A stretch of 57,730 nucleotides of DNA from REEB470 sp032117095 (GTDB taxonomy: Bacteria; Bacillota; Bacilli; Paenibacillales; YIM-B00363): contig JAULZZ010000081.1 of the NCBI GenBank assembly GCA_032117095.1, positions 1 through 57,730 on the forward strand. Direction: 5' to 3'. Below the pieces are notes generated by a model. The model was given only the letters and a program-made list of their open reading frames with translations, did no database searches and was not told the origin of the DNA. Made by a program: the position numbers and the translations under genes. Below are positions 1 to 9,000 of this stretch, in pieces (position 1 is the first letter of the stretch; each line of letters begins with the position of its first letter).

Positions 1-349
1 TTTCAGTCATGGTCACCCCCTTTTGAAACATGTGAATCACCAAAGACTCCAACGTGTCGTTTGATCGCTTATAGGGTGCTACGGTCTGTTGCTGAAACTC
101 TCCGTTACGATCTCGAGGGATTTTTAGTTGTAGATCGCCATATTCCGTATGCAATGTACGACCATACACACCGTTTCTGGAATTGCCTGAATTTACGCCA
201 ATGCGAGCATACTTGTCGTATGCTAAGAACGCTGTGAGCTCTGTTTGTAGCAGTTGGTTTATCGCTGACTCCAAGTGACTGCGAAATACTTCTGTAATAT
301 CTTGTTTCGTGACTAGAGCTTGGATCAAATCTGTAGTAAGATCGTTCAT
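1..349 (-). CDS. IS256-family (Mutator-type) transposase, N-terminal part
   Basis: This is the first 116 codons of a transposase that continues past the left edge of the window. It starts with ATG at 349, and the translation begins MNDLTTDLIQALVTKQDI. A TELTAFLAYDKY-type segment follows, then GNSRNGVYGRT and LKIPRDRNGEF, then SLVIHMFQKGVT. This order (a helical N-terminus, the GNSRNG.. patch, then the IPRDR.G.F motif) is typical of IS256/Mutator transposases, which move by a DDE mechanism. The catalytic aspartates and glutamate would lie outside the window. No stop or frameshift is seen in the visible part, so the copy may be intact. It borders the defence island, which fits island turnover by insertion sequences. 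Confidence 0.85.
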   Translation of the reverse strand, partial: MNDLTTDLIQALVTKQDITEVFRSHLESAINQLLQTELTAFLAYDKYARIGVNSGNSRNGVYGRTLHTEYGDLQLKIPRDRNGEFQQQTVAPYKRSNDTLESLVIHMFQKGVTMTE

Positions 350-443
350 GGGGAAGCCCTCTTTTCTGTGAATTGTTTATGATGACTCAATTCTACCAGA
401 TGAAGGCTTCCTTTTCCATTTACACAAAACATTTCGCACTCTC
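1..443 (-). mobile_element. IS256-family insertion sequence, one end
   Basis: A transposase reading leftwards enters from the window edge. Its start codon lies about 95 bases inside a short tract, about 419-443, reading on the minus strand GAGAGTGCGAAATG then TTTTGTGTAAATGG. That layout and sequence resemble the terminal inverted repeats of IS256-type elements, so the element probably ends near 443. The other end is outside the window, so repeat pairing and target duplication cannot be checked. Confidence 0.6.
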
Positions 444-494
444 GATAAAGGGGGGCATTGGCAAGTGCCGATAAAATAATAAGGTTGTTTTTTG

Positions 495-673
495 CCTCAT
501 GATACGAAACAGGATTTTGATACCCTATGCGTAAGCATCAAATCATCCCCGATCCATGGCAAAGGGTTTCTGGTATTCTCTAAGCACTCGATCCGTGCAT
601 CCATGTAGGCACACCAAATGTTCCCCCCCATTTGTGAGGAGGACGAACATTTGGTGTTTCCCGTATCATGAGG
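495..673. repeat. Inverted-repeat-bounded element, 12-bp arms
   Basis: The arms CCTCATGATACG (495-506) and CGTATCATGAGG (662-673) are perfect reverse complements and bound a 179-bp segment. The left arm continues into ATACGAAACAGGATTTT, which resembles the terminal repeat (ATACGAAACACGGATT) of the 105-bp elements at 9386, 50014 and 51866. It may be a related or degenerate member of that family. Confidence 0.5.
611..657. repeat. Perfect 13-bp hairpin inside the 495-673 element
   Basis: ACACCAAATGTTC (611-623) and GAACATTTGGTGT (645-657) pair perfectly around a 21-base loop that contains CATTTGTGAGGAGGAC. No T-run follows on the plus strand, so it is not a classical terminator. It could be an RNA structure, a transposition substrate or an operator. 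Confidence 0.65.
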
Positions 674-739
674 ATTTTTGATGTTGTGCGTGTGGGAAGC
701 GACAGTCTTCTGGCAATGTGGTTCGGACCATAGAAGCAA

Positions 740-797
740 TACGAATCACAGAGGACGACCGTTTGCTGGGGATTGTCGATCGAAATCGTGATTCGTA
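740..797. repeat. 10-bp inverted repeat upstream of the restriction promoter
   Basis: TACGAATCAC (740-749) and GTGATTCGTA (788-797) are perfect reverse complements separated by 38 bases. The right arm lies about 60 bp upstream of the proposed -35 box, so it could be a regulator-binding site or part of another mobile repeat. Confidence 0.4.
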
Positions 798-858
798 CAA
801 CACCGTGCGCACTTGTCGCGGTTCATAGACGTGGTATAAAAAAATTACAAACTAGTAT

Positions 859-888
859 TGACATACTAAAATGCTGTATTGTATATTT
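859..888 (+). promoter_or_regulatory. Predicted sigma-A promoter of the restriction-modification operon
   Basis: TTGACA (859-864) and TATATT (883-888) are separated by 18 bp in an AT-rich tract. They lie about 35 bases upstream of the strong ribosome-binding site AAAGGAGGGG that precedes ATG 923. Confidence 0.6.
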
Positions 889-922
889 GTATTGTCGGAT
901 GCGCATAGAAAGGAGGGGTGAC

Positions 923-2512
923 ATGAACAAAGCAATCGAAATCGCCTTACATGAGTTGTATCGCAGGCAGATTGTTTCTCGGGAGCAACTTTTGGTGGAG
1001 ATGCTTCGGGTCAAGATGACCCATCGCATGTTGGCGGAAAAGGGGAAACATGCGCACGACCCAGAAATCATCTTTCAAACCATGAAAAAAGAAACGGAAG
1101 CAACGCTCGGTTTTTTTCCAGCGGATCGCCATGATTTTTATGCATTTTTTGTTGCGTTGGAACCGATCGAGTTGATTTCGTTTGCGGAAGCGATTTATCA
1201 AAACGACAGGATGGGAACGGTAATTTCCCCGCACTACGTGACAAATTATATCAAGGAGAAAGTAAAGGCCCTCGATCCGCACAGTGTGCTCATCCCAGAA
1301 GCCGAGAAACATTTGGGGGGACTCAAACCGATCATTGACGCCTGTGCACCACGACCAGTGACACTTACGACGCAACACAAGCAATTTTATCCATTGTTGA
1401 AATTTGTATTTCAAGACCACGACCACGTGGAAGTCGTGTTTGAGTCAATCTATGCCGCTTGTTTGGGTACCCGGACGTACGCATACATTTTCGCCCTGCC
1501 GAACTTCGGAACGAAACCCGAAGAAAGTGGGACATCATTTATGACGAAAGACAGCGACGGCATTGCCATGGAAAATTTGTTGACGCATTTGGATGATCAG
1601 GGGACGTTGGATGTGATTGTTCCTGCAAAAATCACGTTTGCCACAAGGGGATTTGAAGAACTTCGCGCGTTCATTGCAAACAATTATCATATAAACCAGA
1701 TTTTCTTACTGCCAGAAGGGACATTCCGGCCGGCGACTTCTATCCGGACGTACTTCTTTTCCATCACCGGTCGTAGTCGGTGGTTTGCCGAAATTCAAAT
1801 CGGCACTTTGCATCTCGAAAAAGAACAGCTCATGCCAAAAGGGGTAAAACCGATCACCAGACAACACTTTCTCAGCCAAGAAGATTGGCGCATTGAACTG
1901 TTGCTCGCAAAGGACCACGTCTACATCCAACAGTTTGTCGACTCTCCACACAAAAAAGTGAAACTCAAAGAAGTGGCAGAAGTGTTTCGCGGGAAATCCA
2001 TTCTCAAAAAAGATACGACAATCGGGCGCATCGGGATACTCAACCTATCGAATATCGGTCACGACGGGATCGATTATGCGGAGATGGACACCATCGAAGA
2101 AGAGGAACGCAAAATCAAACGGTACGAGCTTGCAGAGGGGGATGTGGTGCTTTCTTGTCGGGGGACGGCGATCAAGACAGCGGTATTTCACAAACAAGAC
2201 AAGGTCATCATCGCCTCGGCCAATGTGATCGTCATCAGACCCAAAGAAGGCATGCTGGGCGCATACCTAAAAATATTTCTAGACAGTCCGATCGGCATGG
2301 CGATCATTCAGAGTTTCCAAAGGGGCACGGTCATCATGAACATCAATCATTTGGACATCATGGAAATGGAAATTCCGTTGTTCCCACTGGAAAAACAACA
2401 GGAACTCGTCGAACGACATACGCACGCATGGCGTCAGTACAAACAAAAGGTGTCGGAAGCAGAGCAAAATTGGAACCGTGTGAAAGACGAACTCAATCAT
2501 GCATTCATGTAG
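923..2512 (+). CDS. Degenerate N6-methylase-like domain fused to a single HsdS-type target recognition domain
   Basis: The gene encodes 529 residues from ATG 923, chosen because AAAGGAGGGGTGAC lies directly upstream; the open frame extends further 5' but without a signal. Residues 1-150 are helical. Residues 175-285 look like the second half of an N6-adenine methylase fold: YIFALPNFG sits where the family has NPPF, followed by an ENLLTHL segment and VIVPAKITF. No DPxxGSGG S-adenosylmethionine motif is visible before it, so this domain is probably inactive. Residues about 345-510 form one HsdS-like target recognition domain (KLKEVAEVFRGKSI, then GDVVLSCRG, ending LFPLEKQQELVERH) and a C-terminal coiled coil. 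It opens the restriction operon, 12 bp before hsdM. The likely role is as a DNA-recognition or scaffold half-subunit; the exact function is inferred. Confidence 0.6.
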   Translation: MNKAIEIALHELYRRQIVSREQLLVEMLRVKMTHRMLAEKGKHAHDPEIIFQTMKKETEATLGFFPADRHDFYAFFVALEPIELISFAEAIYQNDRMGTVISPHYVTNYIKEKVKALDPHSVLIPEAEKHLGGLKPIIDACAPRPVTLTTQHKQFYPLLKFVFQDHDHVEVVFESIYAACLGTRTYAYIFALPNFGTKPEESGTSFMTKDSDGIAMENLLTHLDDQGTLDVIVPAKITFATRGFEELRAFIANNYHINQIFLLPEGTFRPATSIRTYFFSITGRSRWFAEIQIGTLHLEKEQLMPKGVKPITRQHFLSQEDWRIELLLAKDHVYIQQFVDSPHKKVKLKEVAEVFRGKSILKKDTTIGRIGILNLSNIGHDGIDYAEMDTIEEEERKIKRYELAEGDVVLSCRGTAIKTAVFHKQDKVIIASANVIVIRPKEGMLGAYLKIFLDSPIGMAIIQSFQRGTVIMNINHLDIMEMEIPLFPLEKQQELVERHTHAWRQYKQKVSEAEQNWNRVKDELNHAFM

Positions 2513-2524
2513 GAGGAGCAGACG

Positions 2525-4009
2525 ATGAACGTACATTTGGATTTTGAGAAACAGCTGTGGGCAATGGCAGATGAACTCAGACCGAATATCCAACCAGGGG
2601 AGTATAAAGACGTTGTTTTGGGGCTGATCTTTCTGAAATACATCTCGGATCGTTTTGAACAAAAGTACAACGCGTTGCGGGAGGAAGGCGAAGGGTTCGA
2701 AGAAGATCGCGATGCGTATGCGGCCGACCATATTTTTTTCGTACCTCCGAATGCACGTTGGGACTTCATCAAAAACAGTGCCAAGCAAAGCGCCATCGGT
2801 CAAACCATTGACGATGCGATGATTGCGATCGAAAGAGAAAACACGAACCTCAAAGGCGTACTGCCAAAAAATTATGCCCGACCCGAGCTGGACAAAACGA
2901 AACTCGGCGAACTCATCGATCTGTTTTCCTTTTCTCTGGGGAGCAAAGAAGCCGAAGCGCAGGATGTTTTGGGACGGGTGTACGAATATTTTTTGGGGAA
3001 ATTCGGATCGACCGAAGGCGAGTACTATACCCCGCCGAGCATTGTAAAACTGTTGGTCGGCATGATCGAGCCGTTCGAAGGCAGGGTGTACGACCCGTGC
3101 TGTGGTTCGGGGGGGATGTTCGTGCAATCGGCGAAATTCGTGGCACGCCATCAAGGAAGAATCGATCAAATTCGCGTCTATGGCCAAGAGTCTATTGCTG
3201 CAACGTGGAGGCTATGCAAGATGAACCTTGCGATCAGAGGGATCGATGGGGACTTGGGGGAGCGATTTGGCGATACGTTCGACAATGATCTGCATGCATC
3301 GCGCAAGGCCGATTATGTTCTCGCCAACCCCCCGTTTAACACTAGCAAGTATACGTTGCTCCAAGACGACGTTCGCTGGACATACGGCATTCCCCCCGCC
3401 AACAATGCCAACTACGCGTGGATACAACATATCATCAACAAATTGTCTCCTTCGGGGGTAGCGGGGGTTGTGCTGGCGAATGGGTCGCTCAGTACCGCCA
3501 TAAAAGCCGAAGCCGAAATTAGAAAAAACATTTTGGAAGCACGACTTGTCGATTGTATCGTCACGATGCCGACGAATTTATTTTATACCGTGACCATTCC
3601 CGTCTGCTTGTGGTTTTTGTCCAAGAAGAAACGAGAAGATCGAAAGGACCATGTGCTCTTCATTGATGCAAGGAAAATGGGAACGATGGTCACCCGAAAA
3701 CACCGCGAACTGTCCGAGGAAGAAATCCAAACGATTTGCGACATCTACCATCATTGGCGGGATGGCAACGAAACGTACGCAGATGTGCTGGGATTTTGTA
3801 AGTCTGTCGCGATGGAGGAAATCAGGGCGCAGGAGTATATTTTAACGCCAGGAAGATATGTAGGCATTGCCACTGCGCCAACCGCAGATGAGCCGTTCGA
3901 CCAAAAAATGACCCGACTAACGGAACAATTGGGAGAAATGTTTGTCAAATCCCATCACTTGGAGGAGGAGATCAAGCAGAGACTGGGGGCGATTGGGTAT
4001 GAATTTTAA
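2525..4009 (+). CDS. hsdM: Type I restriction-modification DNA methyltransferase subunit HsdM
   Basis: This 494-residue protein is the catalytic methylase subunit. It transfers a methyl group from S-adenosylmethionine to N6 of adenine within the site chosen by HsdS. The N-terminal helical domain (residues 8-150, LDFEKQLWAMADELR, LIFLKYISDRF) is typical of HsdM_N. EGEYYTPPSIVKLL (165-177) leads into motif I, DPCCGSGG (190-197), and motif IV, NPPF (268-271). ATG 2525 follows AGGAGGAGCAGACG. The length is normal for the family and both key motifs are intact, in contrast with the degenerate methylase-like domain encoded just upstream. It is co-transcribed with its neighbours. Confidence 0.95.
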   Translation: MNVHLDFEKQLWAMADELRPNIQPGEYKDVVLGLIFLKYISDRFEQKYNALREEGEGFEEDRDAYAADHIFFVPPNARWDFIKNSAKQSAIGQTIDDAMIAIERENTNLKGVLPKNYARPELDKTKLGELIDLFSFSLGSKEAEAQDVLGRVYEYFLGKFGSTEGEYYTPPSIVKLLVGMIEPFEGRVYDPCCGSGGMFVQSAKFVARHQGRIDQIRVYGQESIAATWRLCKMNLAIRGIDGDLGERFGDTFDNDLHASRKADYVLANPPFNTSKYTLLQDDVRWTYGIPPANNANYAWIQHIINKLSPSGVAGVVLANGSLSTAIKAEAEIRKNILEARLVDCIVTMPTNLFYTVTIPVCLWFLSKKKREDRKDHVLFIDARKMGTMVTRKHRELSEEEIQTICDIYHHWRDGNETYADVLGFCKSVAMEEIRAQEYILTPGRYVGIATAPTADEPFDQKMTRLTEQLGEMFVKSHHLEEEIKQRLGAIGYEF

Positions 4010-4108
4010 ACAATGGAAACCAGTGCATAGCGGAAGGCAACGAAGTCAGGTTGTCCGCTATTCGCACGAGGTGCGGAGATCTACGACCAAGAAACAGGAG
4101 GGTGCGCC

Positions 4109-4531
4109 ATGGAGTTTTCGATTCAACCGTTGAAAAAGGCGATCACATCGCTGGAACGATCCATTCGATTTGCCCAAGCATGGGAAGAAACGCACGGTAC
4201 AGCGTGCGATGGAGTAGAGACGATTCGTGCGGGAGTCATCCAAAATTTTGAATTTGTGTACGAACTGAGCTGGAAATATATGCAACGTTGGCTGAAAAAC
4301 AACGTCAGTCCCGAACGTGTCGAAGGCGTTTCCAGAAAAGAGCTGTTTAGAATGGCGATCGAACAGCAGTTGATTGTCGATTTTGAAAAATGGGTCATAT
4401 TTCATGAAGCGCGCAATCGCTCTGCGCACACGTATGATGAAGCCAACGCCAATGAAGTGTATGCCCTCGCATCGGAGTTTTTATCGGTTGCACAACGATT
4501 GTACGATCGATTGGAGGAGCGGATGACATGA
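4109..4531 (+). CDS. HepT-type HEPN protein (nucleotidyltransferase substrate-binding, HI0074 family)
   Basis: This is a 140-residue all-helical protein. It carries the full HEPN toxin motif RX4HXY: R102, H107, Y109 (ARNRSAHTYD). In characterised HepT/MntA pairs, HEPN proteins are RNases that are neutralised when the partner nucleotidyltransferase adds AMP to the motif tyrosine. NFEFVYELSWKYMQRWL (about 46-62) is the usual HI0074-family core. ATG 4109 follows AAACAGGAGGGTGCGCC. The stop overlaps the next start by four bases (ATGA at 4528), and the next gene begins with the matching nucleotidyltransferase domain. The pair is therefore a toxin-antitoxin-like module embedded between hsdM and hsdS. 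The family call is firm; toxicity is inferred. Confidence 0.85.
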   Translation: MEFSIQPLKKAITSLERSIRFAQAWEETHGTACDGVETIRAGVIQNFEFVYELSWKYMQRWLKNNVSPERVEGVSRKELFRMAIEQQLIVDFEKWVIFHEARNRSAHTYDEANANEVYALASEFLSVAQRLYDRLEERMT

Positions 4532-6024
4532 TCGCCATAACCGTGGAACAACACGATACGATCGTGGCCATTTTGGAGCGGATTGTACCGCACTGCACCG
4601 TGTGGGCGTTCGGCTCGCGCTACCACGGGACGCATCGGGAACATTCCGATTTGGACGTGGTGCTGATCGGGGACGCTGCATTGCCGTTGCTGACCATGGC
4701 GGATGTGAAAGACGCATTTCAAGAGTCAAATTTGCCCTTTCGGGTCGATGTGCTCGATTGGCATGCGACGAGTGAGGCGTTTCGCAACGTGATCAAGGCA
4801 GGGTATGCGGTGTTGCAATATGCGCGGTGGAGAGAGGTGAGATTAGGGGAAGTGGTCGAGTCCATTTCGCAAACCCATAAGCTAGATAAGGACAAAATTA
4901 TCCCAATAAATACCTCGGATATTTTTGATGGAAAGCTTTTAAATCATGAGTATGTTGATAAAAAAAAATTAAAAGGACAATTCAAAAAAAGCTTTCAAAT
5001 AGGCGATATTATTTATAGCGAGATAAGACCACATAACAAGAGATTTGCATATATTGAATTCAACTCTGAAGACTATATAGCCTCTACAAGATTAATGGTA
5101 ATACGTAAAAAAAATGAAAAAATATTATCTAAATATTTGTACCAAATATTAAAATCAGAAGAGATGATTAGTTCCTTACAGACAATCGCAGAATCAAGAT
5201 CTGGAACGTTTCCTCAAATTACGTTTTCTGAATTATCGAGAATAAAAATTGTTTTACCTTCTTGTGACGAACAACAAGCCATCGCTGCAACACTCTCCTG
5301 CCTTGATGACAAAATCGAGCTCAACAACCGTATCAACAAAAACCTAGAAGAAATGGCGCAGGCAATCTTCAAAAGTTGGTTTGTTGATTTTGAGCCGTTT
5401 CAAGATGGGGAGTTTGAAGAAAGTGAGTTGGGAATGATTCCGAAGGGATGGAGGGTAGGAAGTTTAGATGAAGTCGCTAATTATGTAAATGGGCTTGCGA
5501 TGCAAAAACATAGACCGAAGTCTGAAAAATACATTCCGGTAATAAAAATTAAAGAACTAAATCAAGAAATGTTTGATTCAAATAGCGACAAGGCAAGTGA
5601 GGATATTCCAAAGCAATATATTATAGAAAATGGAGATGTTATTTTTTCTTGGTCTGGCACACTTCTTGTGAAAATATGGACGGGTGGAAAAGGTGCTTTG
5701 AATCAGCATTTGTTTAAAGTTACTTCCGATAAATATGAGCAGTGGTTCTACTATTTTTGGACATTGCATCATTTGAGTAAATTCAGAGCAATCGCAAACG
5801 ATAAGGCAACGACAATGGGTCATATCAAACGTAGTCATTTATCAGAATCTAAGGTGATTATTCCTGATGCGTATAATTTAAGTAAGCTTAATTATTTGAT
5901 GACGCCACTTTTAAGACAAGTAATTGACAACAATATTCAAAATGGAGCACTACGCGAGCAACGCGACACCCTACTCCCCAAACTCATGTCCGGAGAAATC
6001 CGCATTCCCCTAGAGGAGGTTTGA
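4528..6024 (+). CDS. hsdS: MntA-type nucleotidyltransferase fused to type I specificity subunit HsdS
   Basis: The gene encodes 498 residues. Residues 1-98 are a minimal nucleotidyltransferase: GS at 29-30, ten residues, then DLD at 41-43 (GSX10DXD), with a third acidic candidate D74 in FRVDVLDW. From about residue 102 (REVRLGEVVES) it becomes a complete HsdS. TRD1 spans about 104-255. A central conserved coiled coil follows (IAATLSCLDDKIELNNRINK to IFKSWFVDFEPF). TRD2 runs from GMIPKGWRVGSLDEVANYV to about 470, and the end is LREQRDTLLPKLMSGEIRI. The frame is continuous and starts at ATG 4528, overlapping the HepT stop. Both TRDs are clearly AT-rich relative to the rest, suggesting recombinational import. 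An internal GTG at the fusion point could yield free HsdS. The fusion ties an antitoxin-type enzyme to DNA specificity. Confidence 0.88.
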   Translation: MIAITVEQHDTIVAILERIVPHCTVWAFGSRYHGTHREHSDLDVVLIGDAALPLLTMADVKDAFQESNLPFRVDVLDWHATSEAFRNVIKAGYAVLQYARWREVRLGEVVESISQTHKLDKDKIIPINTSDIFDGKLLNHEYVDKKKLKGQFKKSFQIGDIIYSEIRPHNKRFAYIEFNSEDYIASTRLMVIRKKNEKILSKYLYQILKSEEMISSLQTIAESRSGTFPQITFSELSRIKIVLPSCDEQQAIAATLSCLDDKIELNNRINKNLEEMAQAIFKSWFVDFEPFQDGEFEESELGMIPKGWRVGSLDEVANYVNGLAMQKHRPKSEKYIPVIKIKELNQEMFDSNSDKASEDIPKQYIIENGDVIFSWSGTLLVKIWTGGKGALNQHLFKVTSDKYEQWFYYFWTLHHLSKFRAIANDKATTMGHIKRSHLSESKVIIPDAYNLSKLNYLMTPLLRQVIDNNIQNGALREQRDTLLPKLMSGEIRIPLEEV

Positions 6025-6026
6025 CC

Positions 6027-9000
6027 ATGACCACGAATGCATTTTGTGAATCCCAGCTAGAAGAAGCGGCGCTACAATGGTTTGAAGAACTCGGCTACGA
6101 AATCGCCTGTGGGCCGGACATTTCGCCAGGGGGTGCCTATCCAGAACGAGACGACTATCGCGAGGTGATTCTCGCCCCCAGAGTCAGAGACGCCCTGGTG
6201 CGCATCAATCCGAAAATGCCCCCTGCAGCCCTTGATGAGGCGTACCGACAAATCACGATTCCACAAAGCCCGAGCTTGCTCATGAACAACAAAACGTTTC
6301 AGAAGATGATGACCGACGGCATCGATGTGCAGGTGAAACAGGCCGATGCCAGTTATCGAACGGAAAAAGTGTACGTTTTGGATGAGCAACAGCCGGAAAA
6401 CAACGACCTGATGGTGGTCAATCAATTTACCATCAAGGAGGACAAAGTCGAAAAAAGACCCGATCTGATCGTGTTTGTCAACGGCATTCCGTTGGCGGTC
6501 ATGGAGCTAAAAAGTGCAATGGATGAAAACGTGGACATCAGCGATGCATACGAGCAATTGCAAACGTACAAACAGGCCATTCCGCTTCTTTTTACGTACA
6601 ATGCCTTTTTGGTCATCAGTGACGGAATCAATGCGAGGGCCGGTACGATCACAGCGCATGAAGACCGCTTTATGGCGTGGCGAACGATCGACGGCGAGGA
6701 GACTGCCCCGACATCCATTCCCCAACTCGAAGTGTTAATCAAAGGGATGTTCCAAAGAGCACGTTTCTTAGACTTGATCAAGCATTTTATTTTGTTTCAA
6801 CACGATGGCAAAGACACGTTCAAAATGATTGCAGGCTATCACCAATACCATGCGGTCAATAAAGCGGTCATCCATACAGAAAGAGCAACCGATGTACGAG
6901 GGGACAGGCGCATCGGTGTAATATGGCACACGCAAGGCAGCGGGAAGAGCTTGTCTATGGTTTTTTATGCCGGAAAACTGGTGATCAATCCCACACTCCA
7001 AAATCCGACGGTGGTCGTAATTACCGATCGAAACGACCTAGATGACCAGCTGTACAGTACATTTTTGAAATCCAAAGAGATGCTCCGCTGCACACCAGAG
7101 CAAGCCAAAGATCGCAGCCATTTGAGGCAATTGCTCAACAATCGAACGAGTGGCGGGATTATTTTCACGACGCTACACAAGTTTGTCCCCGAAGACAAAG
7201 GCGAGCGTGTTTCCGTACTGACAGCACGCAAAAATGTCGTTGTTTTGGTAGACGAAGCCCATCGAAGCCAGTATGGTTTTGCGGCCGAAGTGACCCAAGA
7301 CCAAGAAGGCGCAACGGTACAATACGGTTATGCCAAATACATGCGCGACAGCTTGCCCCATGCGTCCTACATCGGATTTACAGGGACACCCGTATCATTA
7401 ACGGATAAAAATACAAGAGCTGTATTTGGCGATTATATCGATACGTACGACATGACCCGCGCCGTGGAAGACGGAACTACGGTAAAAATTTTCTATGAAA
7501 GTCGCATTGCAAAACTCGAACTTTCAGAGGAAATGAAGCCGAAAGTGGATACGGAGTATGAAGAAATTACCGAATATCAAGAAATGACCGAAAAAGAAAA
7601 GCTCAAAAGCAAGTGGGCGAGGCTCGAAGCCATTGTGGGGGCAAAAGAACGGGTACAACAGATCGCAGCCGACGTGATTGCACATTTTGAAACACGCGAA
7701 CAAGCCCAAACCAACGAGGGCGGCAAAGGGATGCTCGTCGCCATGAGCAGAAGAATCGCGGTAGAGGTGTATGATGAAATCGTGAAGATCAGACCGGAGT
7801 GGCATAGCGACGAGATCCTGTCTGGAAAAATCAAAATTGTCATGACCGGCAGTTCTTCTGATCCAGCGCACTGGCAAAAACATGTGGGCACAAAAGCGAC
7901 GCGCGAAACGCTAGCCAAGCGGATGAAGGACAAAAACGACGAGTTAAAACTTGTGATTGTACGGGACATGTGGCTCACCGGATTTGATGTGCCGAGCATG
8001 CACACCTTGTACGTGGATAAGCCGATGAGCGGTCATAACCTCATGCAGGCGATAGCGCGGGTGAATCGGGTGTTTCAGGACAAACAAGGCGGATTGGTGG
8101 TCGACTACATCGGCATTGCGGAAAATTTGAAAAAAGCGCTGCACCAGTATACGGAAAGCGACAAGCAGACGACAGGGGTCGATACGGACCTTGCAGCCCA
8201 AGTGTTGCTGGAAAAGTACGAACTGATCAAGGAAATGCTCCATGGTCACGAGTACCATACATTTTTCACCGGAAAATCCAGCGAAAAAGCGCAGGCGATC
8301 GTGGCCACGATGGATTACGTGATCGGTCTTGGTCAAAAGCGCAAAGACACGTACCTTGCGTTGGTGCAGGAGTTGACCAGAGCGTATTCGCTGTGCGCAA
8401 CGACGAATATGGCCGAACGTCTCAATCTTGAAGTCGGCTTCCATAAAGCCGTCAAAGCCAGTCTCATCAAAATCATGAGTGAAGACAACAAGAAAAAGAC
8501 GACAACCCAATTAGATCGGGAATTAAATCAGCTCATTTCCAAGGCGATCTCCTCGAATGAGGTCATCGATATTTTGGGGTCGGTGGGGCTTGCGAAACCA
8601 AACATTGCCATCTTGTCCGATGAATTCCTAGAAGAAGTCAAAGGCATGAAACAAAAAAATGTAGCGGTGGAGCTACTCAATCGATTGCTCAAAGGAGATA
8701 TCAAGGCGTTCTCTAGAAAAAACCTTGTACAGTCCAAGAAATTTTCAGAACTGCTGGAAACCTCCATCAAAAAGTATCAAAACAGAACCGTGGAAACAAC
8801 GCAAATCATTATGGAACTCATCACGCTGGCGAAGCAAATAAGCGAAGCGGAAAAACGCGGGGAACAAACAGGGTTGACGCCGGACGAATTGGCATTTTAT
8901 GATGCGTTAGCGGACAACGATGCGGCGAAAGAAATGCTGGGAGACGAAACGCTCAAACAAATCGCCAGAGAGCTGACGGCAGCGATCAAAAATGACATCC

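Larger units (their letters stand above)
444..922. other. Intergenic region with nested palindromes upstream of the restriction operon
   Basis: No convincing gene is present. An 80-codon minus-strand frame at 497-739 has atypical composition and no ribosome-binding site. The region holds three inverted repeats, listed separately, and a promoter close to the first restriction gene. Its left edge adjoins the insertion sequence end. Confidence 0.6.

Noticed and set aside
497..739. 80-codon minus-strand open frame upstream of the restriction operon
   Set aside because: It has no ribosome-binding site and no recognisable sequence, and it overlaps three palindromes; it is better explained as non-coding DNA.
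2279..3187. 302-codon minus-strand open frame across hsdM
   Set aside because: It lies antisense to hsdM, whose motifs are intact, and its translation resembles no protein; it is a by-product of codon bias. The same applies to long antisense frames at 947-1426 and 7944-8510.
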